Below, piece by piece: positions 61,184 through 64,000 of a DNA stretch of 64,000 bases. How positions within the stretch are numbered: the first letter of the stretch is position 1; every line of letters begins with the position of its first letter. A model generated the notes under the pieces. That model searched no databases. It worked only from the letters and a program-made list of their open reading frames with translations, and was not told where the DNA came from. Origin of the DNA: an uncultured Chlorobiota bacterium (GTDB lineage Bacteria; Bacteroidota; Ignavibacteria; UBA10030; UBA6906). The stretch spans positions 1-64,000 of the forward strand of contig CAADGV010000024.1 in NCBI GenBank assembly GCA_900696645.1, in the 5' to 3' direction. The position numbers and the translations under genes are program-made.

Positions 61184-61916
61184 TGTTGATTCCGTCACCT
61201 ACCGGTATCCTGGCAGTGATATTGATTCACTGCGTGAAGTCAGCCTCGCATTTGAGCCGGCATCGTTCACGGCCATCATGGGAGCTAATGGCTCAGGTAA
61301 AAGCACGCTCGCCCGGATGCTCAATGGCCTCGTCATCCCCTCTACCGGTAAAATCCTCGTCGATGGTATGTCAACTGCCGATGCAGGCTCACTATCTGCA
61401 ATCAGAAGAAGAGTGGGGCTGGTTTTTCAAGATCCGAACCAGCAAATGACCTCACCGACCGTTGAGCGGGAACTCGCCTTCGGTTTGCAAAACCTCGGCA
61501 TCCCGCCTGAAGAAATCCGTTCGAAAGTTGAGATCGAATTGGAGAACCTGAATCTGCTATCAAGACGCTACTCGCCGCCGTCATTGCTTTCGGGAGGTGA
61601 AAAGCTTCGCCTCATAGTATCAGCGGTACTCATGCTGCAACCAGACTATCTTGTTCTCGATGAAACCACTTCATTCCTTTCTCCCGCCTCCCGTAAACAA
61701 CTCATCGCAAAGCTTATCGAGTTGAAGCGTTCGCAGCGCATGACGATTATCCTCATTACACAATTCCTGGAGGAGGCGATGATGGGCGAACGACTTGCCA
61801 TACTCGATCGAGGGCGCGTTGCATACAACGGGGCTCCGGGAAATGCAATCGGGAACAGAGAATGGCTTGCCTCACTGGGGATTTTCATCCCGGCAGAATT
61901 TCGTCCGTTGGTATGA
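61176..61916 (+). CDS. ecfA1: Energy-coupling factor ABC ATPase EcfA1
   Basis: 246 aa from the ATG at 61176. Walker A IMGANGSGKSTLARMLNG, Q-loop VFQDPNQQMTSPTVERELAFGLQNLG (ECF-type), signature SLLSGGEKLRLIVSAVL, and Walker B DYLVLDETTSFL. The H-switch position reads ITQFLEE instead of ITHxxxE, so the switch His is Gln. It powers vitamin uptake together with EcfA2, EcfT and an S component. Overlaps ecfA2 by 4 nt. Confidence 0.9.
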   Translation: MISVDSVTYRYPGSDIDSLREVSLAFEPASFTAIMGANGSGKSTLARMLNGLVIPSTGKILVDGMSTADAGSLSAIRRRVGLVFQDPNQQMTSPTVERELAFGLQNLGIPPEEIRSKVEIELENLNLLSRRYSPPSLLSGGEKLRLIVSAVLMLQPDYLVLDETTSFLSPASRKQLIAKLIELKRSQRMTIILITQFLEEAMMGERLAILDRGRVAYNGAPGNAIGNREWLASLGIFIPAEFRPLV

Positions 61917-62617
61917 ATTTCTCTCTCGTCGACATTACATTTTCGTATACGTCGAAGGCGTTCTCCCCTCAGCGAGTGTTTGGGCGCATGAATCTTTCCG
62001 TTCAATCGGGAGAATGCGTAGCGATTGTTGGAGAAGAGGGAACCGGAAAAAGCACGCTGCTTCAGTTGATAAACGGCCTGCTGAAGCCCGATTCCGGAAC
62101 CGTGTCAGTCGATGGGGATGATATTTGGGCAGACTCAAGGTGTCAACGTGAAATGCGACGGAACATTGGATTTGCGTTTCAGTTTCCCGAGCAGCAGTTC
62201 TTCTGCGAAACCGTGCTTGATGAACTCATGTTTACTTCTCGCAATATCGGGCACAAAAGCGATAAGACGAGCGAAGATTGTATCACAGCTTTGCAGGAAC
62301 TGGGTCTGGACGAGGGATTTCTTAGCCGCTCCCCGTTTTCTTTGAGTATGGGAGAAGCCCGCCGCGTGGCGCTTGCAAGCCTGCTTGTTCATGATCCTCA
62401 GATGTTCTTGCTTGATGAGCCAACTGCAGGATTGGATGGTTTTGGGATTGACATTGTACTGTCACTGTTAGTGGGGCTGAAATCACGAGGGCGGACAATC
62501 GTTTTTGCTTCACACGAGAAGGAACTGATTTCTCGGGTCGCTGCCCGAGTTGTGATGCTTGCTGAGGGCAACGTAAAAAAGGATTGTAGTGTTACTGAGT
62601 TCTTGTCAGCAACATAA
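61913..62617 (+). CDS. ecfA2: Energy-coupling factor ABC ATPase EcfA2
   Basis: 234 aa from the ATG at 61913. Walker A IVGEEGTGKSTLLQLINGL, Q-loop AFQFPEQQFFCETVLDELMF, signature FSLSMGEARRVALASLL (LSMGE instead of LSGGQ), Walker B MFLLDEPTAGLD, and H-switch VFASHEKEL. It retains the switch His that EcfA1 lacks, so the two ATP sites are unequal. The 3' end overlaps the convergent ecfT by 26 nt. Confidence 0.9.
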   Translation: MNFSLVDITFSYTSKAFSPQRVFGRMNLSVQSGECVAIVGEEGTGKSTLLQLINGLLKPDSGTVSVDGDDIWADSRCQREMRRNIGFAFQFPEQQFFCETVLDELMFTSRNIGHKSDKTSEDCITALQELGLDEGFLSRSPFSLSMGEARRVALASLLVHDPQMFLLDEPTAGLDGFGIDIVLSLLVGLKSRGRTIVFASHEKELISRVAARVVMLAEGNVKKDCSVTEFLSAT

Positions 62618-63353
62618 CCAGAAGCGGAAGACTTACGAGAAACAGAAGAGTCATCCAATCCGCAACACCCATCTTCCGTACACGAATCGGCGTGCGCCGC
62701 GCAACCGGGCTGTAGCAACGCGCATCCATTGCATCTGCAAGATGTTGTGATGACCGGAAGGCTGAAACAAACAAAGGTAACGCTGCCTGGGATGCAAATC
62801 GTACTTGCCCGATGAACGATGAATCAATATCCGACCCTCGCGCACGCTGGGCCGCCTTGATTCTTTGCGCCGATTGAATGAGCAGCGGCACGAAGTTCAG
62901 CGTCAACCCAAAAACGGACATGAAAGAACCCAGCCTGCTGCGAAATGGTGAGAGAACCTCTTCGATGCTGTCAACGATATCGGCTACTCGCGTCGTGCGT
63001 GCAAAGACGAACGAAAACAGCAGCACCATCCCGAGCCGTGCCGAGAGTGTCAGGCCATCTAATACTCCCTCCTTTGTGACATACACTCCCATGAATTCGA
63101 ACAGAACAACGCCGCTTACTGTTGCCGCGTTGATGAAGGTTATGAACAAGGCAAACCAGAGAATTCTTCTGAGCTGTTTTGTTGCTGTACGAAAAGAGAT
63201 GGGTGACAATCCAAAAGCCAGAAATGCTATGCATCCGTATGCCACAAGCACAGGGTAGTCCATCGTAAACAGAATTTGTACGCTGAGCAAAAACAACGCA
63301 AGCAGTTTTGTCCTCGGATCGAGGTCTTCAAGAAATGTCCGGTGAAATCGCAC
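62592..63353 (-). CDS. ecfT: Energy-coupling factor transmembrane protein EcfT
   Basis: 253 aa. An N-terminal HRTFLEDLDPRTKLLALFLLSV (typical LDPRTKL motif of EcfT) is followed by five to six membrane helices and the two short coupling motifs AAQRARGSDID and LADAMDARCYSP that contact the ATPases. It is encoded on the strand opposite to ecfA1-ecfA2, tail to tail with a 26-nt overlap; ecfA and ecfT genes are usually in one operon. Confidence 0.92.
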   Translation of the reverse strand: MRFHRTFLEDLDPRTKLLALFLLSVQILFTMDYPVLVAYGCIAFLAFGLSPISFRTATKQLRRILWFALFITFINAATVSGVVLFEFMGVYVTKEGVLDGLTLSARLGMVLLFSFVFARTTRVADIVDSIEEVLSPFRSRLGSFMSVFGLTLNFVPLLIQSAQRIKAAQRARGSDIDSSFIGQVRFASQAALPLFVSAFRSSQHLADAMDARCYSPVARRTPIRVRKMGVADWMTLLFLVSLPLLVMLLTRTQ

Positions 63354-63560
63354 AGTTGGTGTTCCCTCTCGTTGAAGGAAGGTAGAGAAAAAATCCCTGA
63401 AGTCAATCAGAAAAAAGACGATTTCAAGAAGCAGTTCCTTTTTGGCAGAACGATGCGTGGGTGACGCCTAACACACGGACGCAGATTCGTTTTTGCTATC
63501 ATGAAACCGCACCCATCTTCCTCCCCTTCAGCAAACAAAATTCTCGGAGGCTCTTATTTA

Positions 63561-64000
63561 ATGCATCTGCCCGAAGCAAGCACGACAGTATTTGTCGACA
63601 ATCCATATCACAAAGCAAAAATAGAACACTATCTCGAGCGAGCGGAAGATTTCTTTCGGATGGCACGGTACAAGCAAGCACAGAAATTGCTCGGCTCGGT
63701 GTTTGCGCTTGATCCGGAAGATCGCTCAGGACTGGCTCTGCAAAAGGCGATTTCTGTGGCCTTGTCGAATCTTCATTCGATCTCGCACATCTCGCATCAC
63801 AACAATGGGCATACGAAGCAATTCCGGCGCGGAGAGGTTGTGCTGGTTGTCGATCAGGACGAACGTGTCTTGACATCGCTTGCCGGCACGCTGCACAAGT
63901 ACGGTTTTGGGGCGGTTGGTGCCGGCGGCCTTGAAGAGGCAATCGACGCTCTCTCAACGTTCAAACCGAGCCTGATCATTTCCGAAGTGAATTTCGAAAA
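63561..64000 (+). CDS. Response-regulator-like protein, 3' end outside the window
   Basis: At least 146 codons are open from the ATG at 63561, which has CGGAGG 10 nt upstream; an in-frame ATG at 63501 is also possible. The N-terminal ~60 residues look like a TPR-like helix pair (HYLERAEDFFRMARYKQAQKLLGSVFALDPEDRSGLALQKAI). From ~100 a receiver-type domain begins (RRGEVVLVVDQDERVLTSLAGTLHKYGFGAVGAGGLEEAIDALSTFKPSLIISEVNFE); the phospho-acceptor position may be Glu (ISEVN) rather than Asp. The gene runs off the window. Confidence 0.7.
   Translation, partial: MHLPEASTTVFVDNPYHKAKIEHYLERAEDFFRMARYKQAQKLLGSVFALDPEDRSGLALQKAISVALSNLHSISHISHHNNGHTKQFRRGEVVLVVDQDERVLTSLAGTLHKYGFGAVGAGGLEEAIDALSTFKPSLIISEVNFE

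Overview
The window reads as a chromosomal segment of a Bacteroidota/Ignavibacteriota-like (FCB group) bacterium. Evidence: seven proteins or gene remnants end in a type IX secretion (T9SS) C-terminal sorting domain with the QNYPNPFNP signature; two sensor kinases carry periplasmic Reg_prop/Y_Y_Y propellers; there is a small PUR-domain (DUF3276-type) gene; and the carotenoid gene set resembles those of flavobacteria and green-sulfur relatives. No rRNA, tRNA, CRISPR array, insertion sequence or phage was seen.

Layout. 1-19.1 kb is a surface/secretion region: T9SS-exported repeat proteins alternate with two propeller sensor kinase + NarL-type regulator pairs (3.4-7.4 kb and 9.8-13.5 kb). One of the secreted genes (2.0-3.3 kb) is broken by three frameshift lesions. 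Three sorting domains carry the same 28-bp palindrome in the same place. 19.1-26.5 kb holds a small lipoprotein, a TolB-propeller amidohydrolase, an SGNH hydrolase, a FemAB/GNAT-like transferase, a DinB-like protein and a receiver-histidine (REC-DHp) protein. 26.5-28.8 kb is a compact regulatory locus: a sigma-70-family factor, an HTH protein overlapping it, an ImmA/IrrE-type metallopeptidase and a PUR-domain nucleic-acid-binding protein. A nearly identical 19-nt element lies in front of the sigma gene and the PUR gene. 28.8-29.3 kb is a toxin-antitoxin pair with a decayed ParE-like toxin. 29.4-36.8 kb is mostly housekeeping: thioredoxin, BI-1 protein, RmuC, an LpoB-like lipoprotein and a COG3014-like lipoprotein, a receiver protein, and GlgB.

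36.9-50.5 kb is the most coherent system: a same-strand carotenoid cluster of 16 genes (crtI, a CarH-type B12 regulator, crtB, crtE, photolyase, crtZ, a second desaturase, SRPBCC protein, acyltransferase, glycosyltransferase, second SRPBCC protein, cruF, crtYc, crtYd, third SRPBCC protein, SDR), with ten 4-nt start/stop overlaps. I infer a light-induced pathway from GGPP through lycopene to a monocyclic, 1'-hydroxylated, probably glycosylated and acylated (myxol/saproxanthin-like) carotenoid, co-expressed with DNA photorepair. An HtpX-like protein lacking its catalytic residues follows.

51.5-57.6 kb encodes another exported propeller with a CxxCH motif and two T9SS cargo proteins. 58.5-63.4 kb contains uppP and a Gx transporter-NusG domain II-ApbE-EcfA1-EcfA2 operon with ecfT convergent on the other strand, resembling flavinylation/extracytosolic electron-transfer loci. 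The window ends inside a response-regulator-like gene and begins with the first codons of an unidentified gene on the minus strand.

All functional assignments come from reading motifs; no database search was run.
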